This document shows, piece by piece, positions 1 through 5,623 of a DNA stretch of 7,861 nt. Positions within the stretch are counted from its first letter, which is position 1. Every line of letters starts with the position of its first letter. This stretch comes from Chloroflexota bacterium (lineage in GTDB: Bacteria > Chloroflexota > Dehalococcoidia > SZUA-161 > SpSt-899). The DNA is taken from positions 1-7,861 of the forward strand of contig QLUL01000042.1 in NCBI GenBank assembly GCA_018725425.1. Reading direction: 5' to 3'. The position numbers and the translations under genes were made by a program. The notes under the pieces were generated by a model. It did not search any database, was not told the DNA's origin, and saw only the letters and a program-made list of their open reading frames with translations.

Positions 1-1
1 G

Positions 2-21
2 CGAATTGCAGCAGCAATTCG
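2..21. repeat. Perfect 8-bp inverted repeat (hairpin)
   Basis: CGAATTGC (2-9) and GCAATTCG (14-21) are exact reverse complements around a 4-base AGCA loop. No T-run follows, so it does not look like an intrinsic terminator. It lies in the possible tail of the upstream gene and may be a coding coincidence. Confidence 0.35.
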
Positions 22-68
22 GCCTAACTGAGGTGAAGAGTTATATCCTCAACCGCCCGCATACGTAG
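3..68 (+). CDS. Possible C-terminal tail of an upstream gene (partial)
   Basis: This is the only forward frame open from the window edge: 21 codons ending in TAG at 66-68, giving a tail that reads ELQQQFGLTEVKSYILNRPH followed by T. The other two forward frames stop at about 25-31. The peptide is too short to assign to a family, and an open run of this length can occur by chance. The first 20 bases also form a perfect 8-bp inverted repeat, so this stretch could instead be a non-coding hairpin. Confidence 0.3.
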   Translation, partial: ELQQQFGLTEVKSYILNRPHT

Positions 69-126
69 GCTCACGGTTCACGTGTCGGGCTCACAGTTCG
101 GGGTTGGGGCTACCTAACCGTTGAAC
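68..126. repeat. Short direct repeat and imperfect hairpin in spacer
   Basis: GGCTCACGGTTC (68-79) recurs as GGCTCACAGTTC (88-99), 11 of 12 bases identical and 20 bp apart. GTTCGGGGTT (96-105) can pair with AACCGTTGAAC (116-126), with two G-U pairs and one bulge, around a 10-base loop. It fills the spacer before the toxin-antitoxin operon. It could be a degenerate intergenic repeat or a weak transcript end for the upstream gene, but there is no T-tract. Function is unknown. Confidence 0.3.
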
Positions 127-210
127 CTTGAACATCCCATGAAGATGTCGTAATGTAAGACCTGAGCCCGACTCGCACCAGACTGGAACTGTATAAAAAG
201 GGAGGCAACG

Positions 211-471
211 ATGACTGAAAGAGAAGTAACGAAGCGAATATCTATAAATCCGAAGGTCTGCCACGGTAAGCCGTGCATAAAAGGAACAAGGGTTATGGCT
301 CAACAGATTTTGGATCTCTTGGCAGGAGGCTTATTGATAGAGGAGATAATCTCTGAAGACTATTTCCCGGATCTGACCAAAGAGGATGTGTTAGCTTGTA
401 TTGCCTTTGCAAATCAACTCCTCAAAGAAGAAGAGATACATTTTTATGAACTGGAAACTGCTACCCCATGA
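211..471 (+). CDS. DUF433-family antitoxin (VapB-like)
   Basis: This 86-residue protein matches the DUF433 family. After a short N-terminus it carries the typical block ISINPKVCHGKPCIKGTRV (about residues 10-28), then a helical region with LLAGG (37-41) and a segment around residues 50-70 (FPDLTKEDVLACIAFANQLL). DUF433 proteins are small helix-turn-helix-like proteins commonly encoded just before PIN-like toxins, which they are thought to neutralise and whose operon they may repress. The start is supported by GGGAGG (199-204), 6 bases before ATG 211. The stop overlaps the next gene's start as ATGA (468-471), so the two are translationally coupled. The gene is AT-rich compared with the decarboxylase downstream, which hints at horizontal transfer. 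Family assignment is firm; the antitoxin role is inferred from family and neighbour. Confidence 0.88.
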   Translation: MTEREVTKRISINPKVCHGKPCIKGTRVMAQQILDLLAGGLLIEEIISEDYFPDLTKEDVLACIAFANQLLKEEEIHFYELETATP

Positions 472-821
472 AGATATTGACAGACCACTGTGTCTTTGGG
501 AAGACCGTAAGAATATTAAAAGAGCATGGACATCAGGTAAGCACCCTAAGGGAGTTAGATAAAGCTGCTGCTGAAGATGAAGAGGTCTTAGAGATAGCAA
601 CTTCCCTGAATGCTATTTTGATTACCAATGATAAGGACTTTGGAAATGTGCTTAGATATCCACCTCATCAATACGGGGGCATTATTGTGTTGAGAATTAC
701 CTTTAAAAACCAAGGAAGGATTCATGAAATATTGCTAAATATGCTTAAGAAATATGCCGAAGAACAGTTGAAGAAAGCTTTGGTGGTAATAAACGCCAAA
801 ACTTATCGAATGAGACGGTAG
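468..821 (+). CDS. DUF5615 PIN-like toxin (VapC-like ribonuclease)
   Basis: This 117-residue protein has the DUF5615 (Mut7-C/PIN-like) pattern. It has an N-terminal strand with an acidic residue (MKILTDHCV, D6), a helix to HGHQV (20-24), an acidic stretch AAEDEEVLEIA (34-44), and the conserved strand ITNDKDFGN (52-60; D55, D57). It ends in a strand-rich half with GGIIVLR (70-76). D6, an acidic residue at 36-39 and D55/D57 would form the metal site of a PIN-type endoribonuclease. The usual DENL-type first motif is DHCV here, so activity is not certain. Its ATG lies within the antitoxin's stop region (ATGA, 468-471), the standard arrangement for this toxin-antitoxin type. Length is normal for the family and there is no break. 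GC is about 40 percent by rough line counts, well below the next gene. Confidence 0.87.
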   Translation: MKILTDHCVFGKTVRILKEHGHQVSTLRELDKAAAEDEEVLEIATSLNAILITNDKDFGNVLRYPPHQYGGIIVLRITFKNQGRIHEILLNMLKKYAEEQLKKALVVINAKTYRMRR

Positions 822-872
822 GCTGTTGAGTTTATAGAGTTGGGTGATGGATGATAAGAGAGGTGTTCATAA

Positions 873-1988
873 ATGCCGATTCAAGTCCCCAAGGCCCTTC
901 CTGACCGAGTTACGCGTCTTGCCCAGGTCCGTAAGACGCCTTTTCTGACCATCGATAAGAAGATGGTCCTTCGAAAACTCGATCAGTTCCAAAAGGCAAT
1001 GCCCGATGCTCGAATATTCTACGCGCTCAAGGCGAACCCCCACTGGCGCATTGCAAAGATGCTTGCAGGACGCACCGGCTTTGAGATTGCCTCCGAGGAG
1101 GAGCTGGATTTGCTCCTGCGCTGTAGGGTCTCTCCTCAAAGGATAATCTCCAGCAATCCGCTCAAGAGCCCGTCGTTTATCAAGGCAGCTCACGCCGCTG
1201 GAGTGAAGTACTTCGCCTTTGACTCACCTGACGAGGTGGAGAAGCTATCCGAGTTCGCCCCTGGCAGTAACGTTTACGTGCGCCTGTCAGTATCCAATGA
1301 AGGAAGCCGGTGGCCGCTCGCCGGGAAATTCGGTGTAGAAACCGCGGAGGCGGTCGAGTTACTCACCCGGGCCAGCAGGGGGCCGCTTGTCCCCTGCGGC
1401 ATAACCTTCCACGTCGGTTCACAATGCACCAACGAGATGTTATGGGTAAGTGCAATTGAGAAGAGCAGGCTCGTCTGGAACGCGGTAGAAAGAGAAGGGG
1501 TCAACCTCTGGATGTTGAACATCGGTGGAGGGTTCCCCATCGAGTATATCGAGTCCATCCCTCCGTTTGACCAAATTGCAGCGGTGATAACGGAAACGCT
1601 AAGACGAGAGTTCCCCACGGGCGTCGAGATTTTTGTCGAGCCCGGGAGGGCCGTTGTAGGCGAGGCGGGTATACTGGTAAGTAGCGTCATCGCGACGGCA
1701 AGACGCAATGGAGAGAACTGGCTCTACCTGGATGTCGGCGTCTTCAACGGTTTAATGGAGAGCATCGGAGGATTTCGATATTCCATGACCGCAGATAGGG
1801 ATGGCCCGGTACACAAGTGGGTGGTGGCCGGACCTTCCTGCGATAGCCTCGACGTCATTTCGAACGGGGTTGAGCTTCCCGAGCTGCAGATAGGTGACAA
1901 GGTCTATATTTCATCGGCAGGGGCCTATACTACGGCCTACGCCTCTCGATTCAATGGCTTCCTCATCCCCAAGACCTACTTTGTCTAG
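873..1988 (+). CDS. PLP-dependent fold-type III decarboxylase, ornithine/lysine decarboxylase-like
   Basis: This 371-residue cytosolic enzyme belongs to the alanine-racemase-fold (type III) PLP decarboxylases. Visible motifs in order: PFLTID (23-28); YALKAN (50-55), whose K53 should form the PLP Schiff base; HVGSQ (180-184); GGGFP (218-222) and EPGR (256-259), which bind the cofactor phosphate; GPSCDSLD (320-327), with the active-site Cys323-Asp324; and GAYT (350-353), whose Tyr contacts PLP. CDSLD, with Asp after the Cys, is typical of ornithine/lysine decarboxylases; diaminopimelate decarboxylases usually have CES. LYLDVGVFNGLMES (285-298) also resembles bacterial ornithine decarboxylases. 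The probable reaction is ornithine to putrescine or lysine to cadaverine in polyamine synthesis; which substrate cannot be decided by eye. The length fits the shorter ornithine-decarboxylase forms. AGAGG at 859-863 lies 9 bases before ATG 873. No other polyamine gene is present. GC is clearly higher than in the toxin-antitoxin pair upstream. Confidence 0.85.
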   Translation: MPIQVPKALPDRVTRLAQVRKTPFLTIDKKMVLRKLDQFQKAMPDARIFYALKANPHWRIAKMLAGRTGFEIASEEELDLLLRCRVSPQRIISSNPLKSPSFIKAAHAAGVKYFAFDSPDEVEKLSEFAPGSNVYVRLSVSNEGSRWPLAGKFGVETAEAVELLTRASRGPLVPCGITFHVGSQCTNEMLWVSAIEKSRLVWNAVEREGVNLWMLNIGGGFPIEYIESIPPFDQIAAVITETLRREFPTGVEIFVEPGRAVVGEAGILVSSVIATARRNGENWLYLDVGVFNGLMESIGGFRYSMTADRDGPVHKWVVAGPSCDSLDVISNGVELPELQIGDKVYISSAGAYTTAYASRFNGFLIPKTYFV

Positions 1989-2072
1989 ATCCGCAGGGTT
2001 GAACTATGAGCATTCAGGACGAGAACTCGCATGAAGACAGAGTGGCAAGCGAGGATGGTTGTGCGATAGTAA

Positions 2073-2369
2073 ATGAAGGTATCGACCGAGATTCTGGAAC
2101 TGGAGGTGGACGGCAATGGAATTCGGCTGGATAAATACATCGCCGAACACTGCGAGTTGTCCCGTTCTCATATTCAGCAGCTGATCGCCGAAGGAAGGGT
2201 GCTTCTCAATGGTCAGCTTGCTAAGGCAAGCCGGAAAGTCACCTCCGGAGAGAGCATCGTTGTTGCCGTGCCTCCCCCCATCACTATCTCCATCGCCCCC
2301 GAGGACATCCCGCTCGATATCGTCCACGAGGACGATTACGTTATGGTAATCGATAAGCTGAATCCGTGA
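2073..2369 (+). pseudogene. rluD: RluD-family 23S rRNA pseudouridine synthase, 3'-truncated
   Basis: Intact RluD-family enzymes are about 300 residues: an N-terminal S4 RNA-binding domain followed by a pseudouridine synthase domain with a catalytic Asp in an RLD motif. Here only 98 codons exist. The S4 part is clear (GIRLDKYIAEHCELSRSHIQ, 16-35; then IAEGRVLLNGQLAKAS, 38-53; VTSGESIVVAVP, 56-67). The linker EDIPLDIVHEDDYVMVIDK (77-95) is where the family normally continues with a K-P-A-G motif. After K95 (base 2357) homology stops and the frame ends in TGA three codons later. The whole catalytic domain is missing and was not found elsewhere in the window. The in-frame TAG TAA just before ATG 2073 fixes the start, but the Shine-Dalgarno is weak. 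The break adjoins the insertion-sequence relic, which suggests loss by insertion and rearrangement. A free S4 domain product is possible but no pseudouridylation activity is expected. Confidence 0.82.
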
Positions 2370-2484
2370 AGCCAGCCTGCACTTTCCTTTGCATTTCGTA
2401 TCCCCGCCTTCGCGAGGACAAGCCTGAGACCTGTTATGCTTGAATGTGTGGAAGCAGTTGAAGACTTTGACCCTGGAGGTGAAA
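2370..2484. other. Junction between truncated rluD and IS relic
   Basis: No gene is seen here. The stretch holds the break point of rluD (homology ends at about 2357), the left copy of the 22-bp REP-like sequence (2401-2422) and what should be the left end of the IS1380-family element. A GGAGG (2475-2479) precedes the transposase ATG at 2485. No terminal inverted repeat of the element could be paired with sequence near 3310-3430, so the true IS boundary is unknown. Confidence 0.5.
2401..2422 (+). repeat. REP-like 22-bp repeat, left copy (inverted partner at 3205-3226)
   Basis: The 22 bases here are the exact reverse complement of 3205-3226. The core TCCCCGC (2401-2407) and GCGAGGA (2412-2418) form a hairpin with one C-A mismatch and a CTTC loop, as in REP or small MITE-type palindromes. 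It lies between the broken rluD and the transposase relic. Confidence 0.7.
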
Positions 2485-2818
2485 ATGCGTTTTGAGATAG
2501 TGCAGGGTGATGAACAACTTTCCAGCCATTCAGGACTCGCTCTGGTAGGGGCGATATTGGACAGGACTAATATTCGGGAGCGATTAGATGCGGTGGTGCT
2601 GCCGGAACATCCCTTTCCGGAGATCAGCCACGGTGAGGTGGCTACAGGCATGATCGGGCTCATCACCGTCGGCAAGCCCAACTTCGATGCCATCGAGCCC
2701 TTCCGCGATGACCCCTTCTTCGCTCGGTCTCTGGGCCTGGATTCAGTGCCATCCAGCCCGACCCTCAGGCAGCGAGCAGCGCCAGGGGTGTGCTCAACGA
2801 CATCATTCAATCAGTTTT

Positions 2819-2876
2819 GAGTTTTGAGTAGGGGGTAGGGGGGGCCTCGAAGCTTCCTACTCCCTACTCTCAACTC
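2819..2876. repeat. 58-bp inverted repeat inside the transposase relic
   Basis: Left arm 2819-2839 and right arm 2856-2876 are reverse complements at 18 of 21 positions, separated by 16 bases. The arms are built from TAGGG/GAGTAGG-like units, and the left arm overlaps a GTTTTGA duplication (2814-2827). It sits exactly where the transposase should be continuous between VLNDIIQS and the LVITPLP block, so it is probably a small non-autonomous insertion. In RNA it would form a strong hairpin, but no T-tract follows. Confidence 0.7.
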
Positions 2877-3204
2877 GTTTGGGGTAGCAGGACGGCTTGC
2901 CCTGGTGATCACCCCCCTGCCACGGTAACCTGGTGGCGGTAGACATCGACGTCAGCCCGTTCGACAATTCTAAGACGAAGAAGGAAAGTGTAAACTGGAC
3001 TTATAAGAAATTCGACGGCTATGCCCCCATCTTTGGCTATGTGGGGCAAGAGGGGTACCTGGCGAATCTGGAATTGCGCGAAGTGACCATAGCCAGAAAG
3101 GGACAGAGGCATTCCTTCGCCAAACGCTGCGGTATGCCCGTGTGATGAGCGAGGCGACCTTTCTGGTGCGCATGGACTCAGGCAATGACAGTCTGGGCAA
3201 CATC

Positions 3205-3226
3205 CTTGTCCTCGCGAAGGCGGGGA
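3205..3226 (-). repeat. REP-like 22-bp repeat, right copy (inverted partner at 2401-2422)
   Basis: This is the exact reverse complement of 2401-2422. It lies inside the transposase relic. The frame reads NILVL up to 3213 and resumes as EEKAHYIIKRN at 3239 in another frame, so about 25 bases covering most of this repeat look like extra sequence. Confidence 0.7.
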
Positions 3227-3310
3227 AAGGTATACCGAGAGGAGAAAGCCCACTATATCATCAAGCGCAATCTGCATCGGGAGACGCCAGAGGAGTGGCT
3301 GGAGATAGCC

Positions 3311-3425
3311 AGCGTGTGGCGGCCGGCGAGCACACGCTCGATCGCCTCGCGCTATCCGGGGCGGAATCGTTCAAACCCGAAGACCTTCTGAAGCGTCTGT
3401 TGCAACCGATCCATTACAGCCTCCC
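3311..3425. other. No recognisable gene, right flank of IS relic
   Basis: Beyond the last transposase block no family is recognisable in any frame. One forward frame stays open to TAG 3427-3429 and ends LLQPIHYSLP, but it starts in the transposase remnant and has no ribosome site. The stretch separates the plus-strand relic from the convergent minus-strand operon. No hairpin with a T-run was seen. Confidence 0.4.
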
Positions 3426-3620
3426 TTAGTCAATCTCAACTGCCAACTCCGGAATGGAGTGAACGCCCACGACGATGAGCCAGTGCTTACCCCAATACAA
3501 CCGTGACAGCCCGAGTGCCAGATAGGTAATCTGTTTTCCCTGCCGCTCGAAATCCGCGGGACTCAGTTGCCGCACTGCACCTCCAGATCTCTCCAGCAGC
3601 TTTCGACCCAGCACCCTCAT
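3426..3620 (-). CDS. Small hypothetical protein coupled to the DUF488 gene
   Basis: This is a 64-residue ORF of no recognised family. It is basic at the N-terminus (MRVLGRKLLERSGG), with QLSPADFERQGKQITYLA in the middle (19-36) and a hydrophobic C-terminal half (LYWGKHWLIVVGVHS, 41-55). Its ATG overlaps the DUF488 stop as ATGA (3620-3617), and only a weak GGGTG lies upstream, so translation would depend on coupling. There are two other readings. First, the frame stays open upstream to about 3695, so it could be the displaced C-terminus of the DUF488 protein after a one-base slip at the five-G run at 3658-3662. Long DUF488 proteins tend to end in a segment with a Q..RIAY-like motif, which QGKQITYLA resembles. 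Second, it could be the start of a larger gene cut by the IS relic. Existence as an independent gene is uncertain. Confidence 0.42.
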   Translation of the reverse strand: MRVLGRKLLERSGGAVRQLSPADFERQGKQITYLALGLSRLYWGKHWLIVVGVHSIPELAVEID

Positions 3621-4105
3621 ACGCAGATCGGTACACCCGATTTCGGAGAACGTTTGACCCCCGGCTCCCCAGAATGGAGGATGTGCTCAACTTTCAAACC
3701 TTCGGCGACCAGTGAGCGCATGATCAGCCAGTAGCGGTGGCACTTGCGGTAGTCGGTCTCACTGCACATGATGGCCAGGCAATATTTTCCTGCTTCTTGC
3801 TTTAACTGCTCCAAGCCTTGCAAATAAAACGGCGCTGCCGCCAGCCGATCATAATCAACCCTGCCGTCAGGGTCATAGTATTGCTTGTCGGCCGGTTGGC
3901 CGCCCAGCGAATTGCCCAGGTAGAGATACTGAACGCCGGCATCCTCCAGCGAAATCCTCAGTGATTCGCGATTGAACTGGGGAGCATAGCGGCTATAAGG
4001 CTGGCTGCGAATATCCACCAGCACTTCAATCCGCTGCTGCCTGACTAAACCCACAAATTGCTCGATCGTGGCGTTACCATGTCCGATGCTACAAATCATG
4101 ATCAT
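3617..4105 (-). CDS. DUF488 domain-containing protein
   Basis: The 162-residue product has the classic DUF488 pattern. SIGHGN (6-11) is at the N-terminus. VDIRSQPYSRYAPQFNRESL (30-49) follows, with the conserved Asp-x-Arg and the Pro/Arg cluster. Next come YLGNSLGG (62-69), DGRVDYDRLAAAPFYLQGLE (80-99) and MCSETDYRKCHR (113-124), where the family's conserved Cys-x-Glu and Cys-His-Arg occur. The family is widespread and cytosolic, with no signal peptide; its biochemical role is not established. I chose ATG 4105 because it overlaps the upstream stop as ATGA and has GGGAG (4118-4114) 8 bases before it. ATG 4123 would add six residues and overlap the SEC-C gene by 22 bases. The C-terminus after HILHSGE (GVKRSPKSGVPICV) is unlike the family and may result from a frameshift at a five-G run. 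It is the second gene of the minus-strand operon. Confidence 0.85.
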   Translation of the reverse strand: MIMICSIGHGNATIEQFVGLVRQQRIEVLVDIRSQPYSRYAPQFNRESLRISLEDAGVQYLYLGNSLGGQPADKQYYDPDGRVDYDRLAAAPFYLQGLEQLKQEAGKYCLAIMCSETDYRKCHRYWLIMRSLVAEGLKVEHILHSGEPGVKRSPKSGVPICV

Positions 4106-5451
4106 GATCTCTTCTCCCGCCAACGCTCCATCTCCCGTTGAAGCGCCGGATCACCGGGGTAGCGCTTCCAGACCTTAATCAACTCGATAGCCAGTCCCTG
4201 CAGCTCATGCAATGTCTTTTCTCGTTGCTGAGCGTCAATGAGCTGCCGCGATTCCAGGAAGCGGAGCCACGCCGGCAGCAGCTCGAAGGTGGCTGCTACC
4301 TTGTAACGTTGCGGGTTGATAAAATTTAACAATCGGACAAAGTAGCGTTCCAGGGTGCTACGATCCGGACAGAGGGGGTGATCCGGCCGGCGAGGTTTGG
4401 GTTTATGCCTTCTACGCTCCCCGGAGGGTCTCAGGGCGGCTTCCAATGGGCTCTCTCGTGGTTCCAGTTCACCATCGTGGCGGTTCAGAATATACCTGAG
4501 AATCCGCTCACGGGCCAGTTCTCCCTTCGGGTACGGCACGCCCTCTTGGCGGCGCAGATAGCCCAAGAACTCAACGGTCAGGAAGAATAGGTTTTGCCGA
4601 GCCGGGTCTGGGGCTTGAACCTTTTCGTCCTCGGTAAATTCGTCGAAAACATCCCCCTCCAAATCACCCATTGTCCAGCGGCTCTCCCATTGACCGGTGA
4701 GATGAGCCATATATCGAGGGAACTGTTCGGGGTCCATCCTCACATAGACTTCGAGTTGTTCTGACCATTTTGGATCCTGGGGATCGAGGGAAGAATGGCA
4801 CTCCAAATGGTCGAAGATGATGTAATTGGACGTCCGCTCGGCGAACTCATTAATGCCCCAGGGAACAATGTTAGCTGAATCTTTTACTGAAGGCCATGCG
4901 AGGCGCATCGCTTGGACGAGCACGGACAACTGGCCGTGGTAGGCCAACATGTCAATGACGTTGTTAAAGGCGTCAATCTCTGTCTCAGCAATCATAGCCA
5001 TTTCATGGACCAGAGCCGGGACGGCCTCCAATTGGCCCGTCGCCAGGGCATTCCTGATGTGCCACGTCAGGAAATAGTGGGATCTTTCGTCATAGACATC
5101 GGGCAGACGCTCCCGGAGCCTCTCCACCAGAGCATCAAAGCGGTCGCGCTCGTCGCGCTCGACGCTCCGCTCGTAAATGATGGTGAGCATATCGAAGGCC
5201 ATTTCCCCGTCCATCAACTCCGCTTCGTCCAGCATGTTCGTAAACAGGGCGATCTGTGCCTCATAATCCTTCGCCTTAAACTCGCTCCAGCGGGCGTTAA
5301 TCGCTTCAATATAAGGGTCCAGAGGTAGCGATGGAAGAGGCTCCTTCTCTGGCTGAGAGATGTGCCGGGCCTCCTGGGCTTTCGACAGACAGCACTTCTT
5401 GTACTTCCTGCCACTGCCGCAGCGACAAGGGTCATTTCGCCCGCTTTTCAT
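4102..5451 (-). CDS. SEC-C zinc-motif protein with long helical C-terminal region
   Basis: This 449-residue protein begins with a textbook SEC-C motif, GRNDPCRCGSGRKYKKCC (4-21). Cys9, Cys11, Cys20 and Cys21 are the Zn ligands, as in the SecA C-terminus, where the motif contacts SecB and ribosomes. The rest (about 45-449) has no signal peptide or membrane span. It is predicted by eye to be mostly alpha-helical and acidic, with possible helical-repeat segments (e.g. 55-150). A very basic linker, RRRHKPKPRRP (about 347-357), comes before the C-terminal helical domain. I do not recognise that region and assign no function. The product may be a Zn-dependent adaptor or a ribosome- or nucleic-acid-associated protein, but that is inference from the motif and basic patch. 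It is the first gene of an operon with DUF488 (ATGA overlap at 4105-4102). The start codon is supported by a SEC-C beginning at residue 4; the Shine-Dalgarno (AGGGA) is modest and about 10 bases upstream. Confidence 0.83.
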   Translation of the reverse strand: MKSGRNDPCRCGSGRKYKKCCLSKAQEARHISQPEKEPLPSLPLDPYIEAINARWSEFKAKDYEAQIALFTNMLDEAELMDGEMAFDMLTIIYERSVERDERDRFDALVERLRERLPDVYDERSHYFLTWHIRNALATGQLEAVPALVHEMAMIAETEIDAFNNVIDMLAYHGQLSVLVQAMRLAWPSVKDSANIVPWGINEFAERTSNYIIFDHLECHSSLDPQDPKWSEQLEVYVRMDPEQFPRYMAHLTGQWESRWTMGDLEGDVFDEFTEDEKVQAPDPARQNLFFLTVEFLGYLRRQEGVPYPKGELARERILRYILNRHDGELEPRESPLEAALRPSGERRRHKPKPRRPDHPLCPDRSTLERYFVRLLNFINPQRYKVAATFELLPAWLRFLESRQLIDAQQREKTLHELQGLAIELIKVWKRYPGDPALQREMERWREKRS

Positions 5452-5485
5452 AAAGCGTTTTCCCTGCTTCTTCTAACCGATAACA

Positions 5486-5515
5486 AGTATAACACTCCTC
5501 GGAGCAGATGGGCAA
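5486..5515 (-). promoter_or_regulatory. Putative sigma-70 promoter for the SEC-C/DUF488 operon
   Basis: On the minus strand TTGCCC (5515-5510) and TATACT (5491-5486) are separated by 18 bases. They match the consensus at 4 of 6 and 5 of 6 positions. Transcription would begin near 5479, leaving a leader of about 28 bases before ATG 5451. A small CTCC-GA-GGAG inverted repeat lies in the spacer and could bind a regulator. Pattern match only. Confidence 0.5.
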
Positions 5516-5537
5516 CGGGAAATTTTCCCGCTGAATT

Positions 5538-5551
5538 GGTGGGCAGCCACC
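5538..5551. repeat. Short GC-rich inverted repeat in divergent intergenic region
   Basis: GGTGG (5538-5542) and CCACC (5547-5551) flank a GCAG loop between the two divergent promoters. It could be a protein-binding palindrome or chance. Confidence 0.25.
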
Positions 5552-5594
5552 CATGAGGGTTTGGTTACATTTTTAGATGATTTAATTCGGCGTC

Positions 5595-5623
5595 TTGACA
5601 AGGACACTTCTTTGTGTTAGAAC
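5595..5623 (+). promoter_or_regulatory. Sigma-70 promoter for the ArsR-type regulator / ABC exporter
   Basis: A perfect -35 TTGACA (5595-5600) is followed after exactly 17 bases by TAGAAC (5618-5623) as -10. The 30 bases before the -35 are AT-rich, like an UP element. Predicted start is near 5630, giving a leader of about 45 bases to the regulator. Confidence 0.65.

Larger units (their letters stand above)
2423..3310 (+). mobile_element. Degraded IS1380-family insertion sequence
   Basis: This is the minimal extent of the element, judged from the span of recognisable transposase sequence (2485-3310) plus a short leader. Terminal inverted repeats and a target duplication were not identified, and the transposase C-terminus with the last acidic residue is missing, so the right end is probably deleted or replaced. 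The element cannot transpose by itself. Confidence 0.65.
2485..3310 (+). pseudogene. IS1380-family DDE transposase, multiply frameshifted
   Basis: The true start is ATG 2485, with GGAGG 5 bases upstream. Pieces of one transposase can be read in order across shifting frames. Residues such as SHSGLALVGAILDRTN and DSVPSSPTLRQR come from 2485-2775. VLNDIIQS lies in a shifted frame near 2790-2813. LVITPLP comes next near 2909. AVDIDVSPFDNSKTKK onward, with the first catalytic Asp, covers 2936-3082. SQKGTEAFLRQTLRYARVMS and then FLVRMDSGNDSL, with the second Asp, lie in a third frame (3091-3213). EEKAHYIIKRNLHRETPEEW lies in a further frame (3239 on). The breaks are at about 2774, at an inserted 58-bp inverted repeat (2819-2876), at about 2918, at about 3082, and at 3214-3238 where about 25 bases interrupt the reading. 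The C-terminal third with the catalytic Glu is absent. Family assignment is by recognition of these blocks; the gene is dead. Confidence 0.82.

Noticed and set aside
128..156. Possible promoter TTGAAC-N17-TAATGT before the toxin-antitoxin operon
   Set aside because: The -10 matches only 3 of 6 consensus bases. A TATAAA at about 192 would be too close to the ribosome site, so neither was annotated.
1274..1708. A 144-codon minus-strand open frame
   Set aside because: It lies fully inside the decarboxylase, which carries all catalytic motifs on the plus strand.
2006..2134. A 42-codon ORF (MSIQDENSHEDR...) between the decarboxylase and rluD
   Set aside because: It overlaps the start of rluD in another frame, has a poor ribosome site and no recognisable family.
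2004..2810. A 268-codon minus-strand open frame
   Set aside because: It runs antisense across both the rluD fragment and the transposase N-terminus, both of which have clear family motifs. Its own product has low-complexity, unrecognisable sequence.
2933..3429. Separate small plus-strand genes starting at 2933, 3142 and 3185
   Set aside because: Each is a piece of one frameshifted IS1380-family transposase read in a different frame, not an independent gene.
4912..5328. A 138-codon plus-strand open frame
   Set aside because: It is antisense to the SEC-C gene, with no ribosome site and no recognisable motif.
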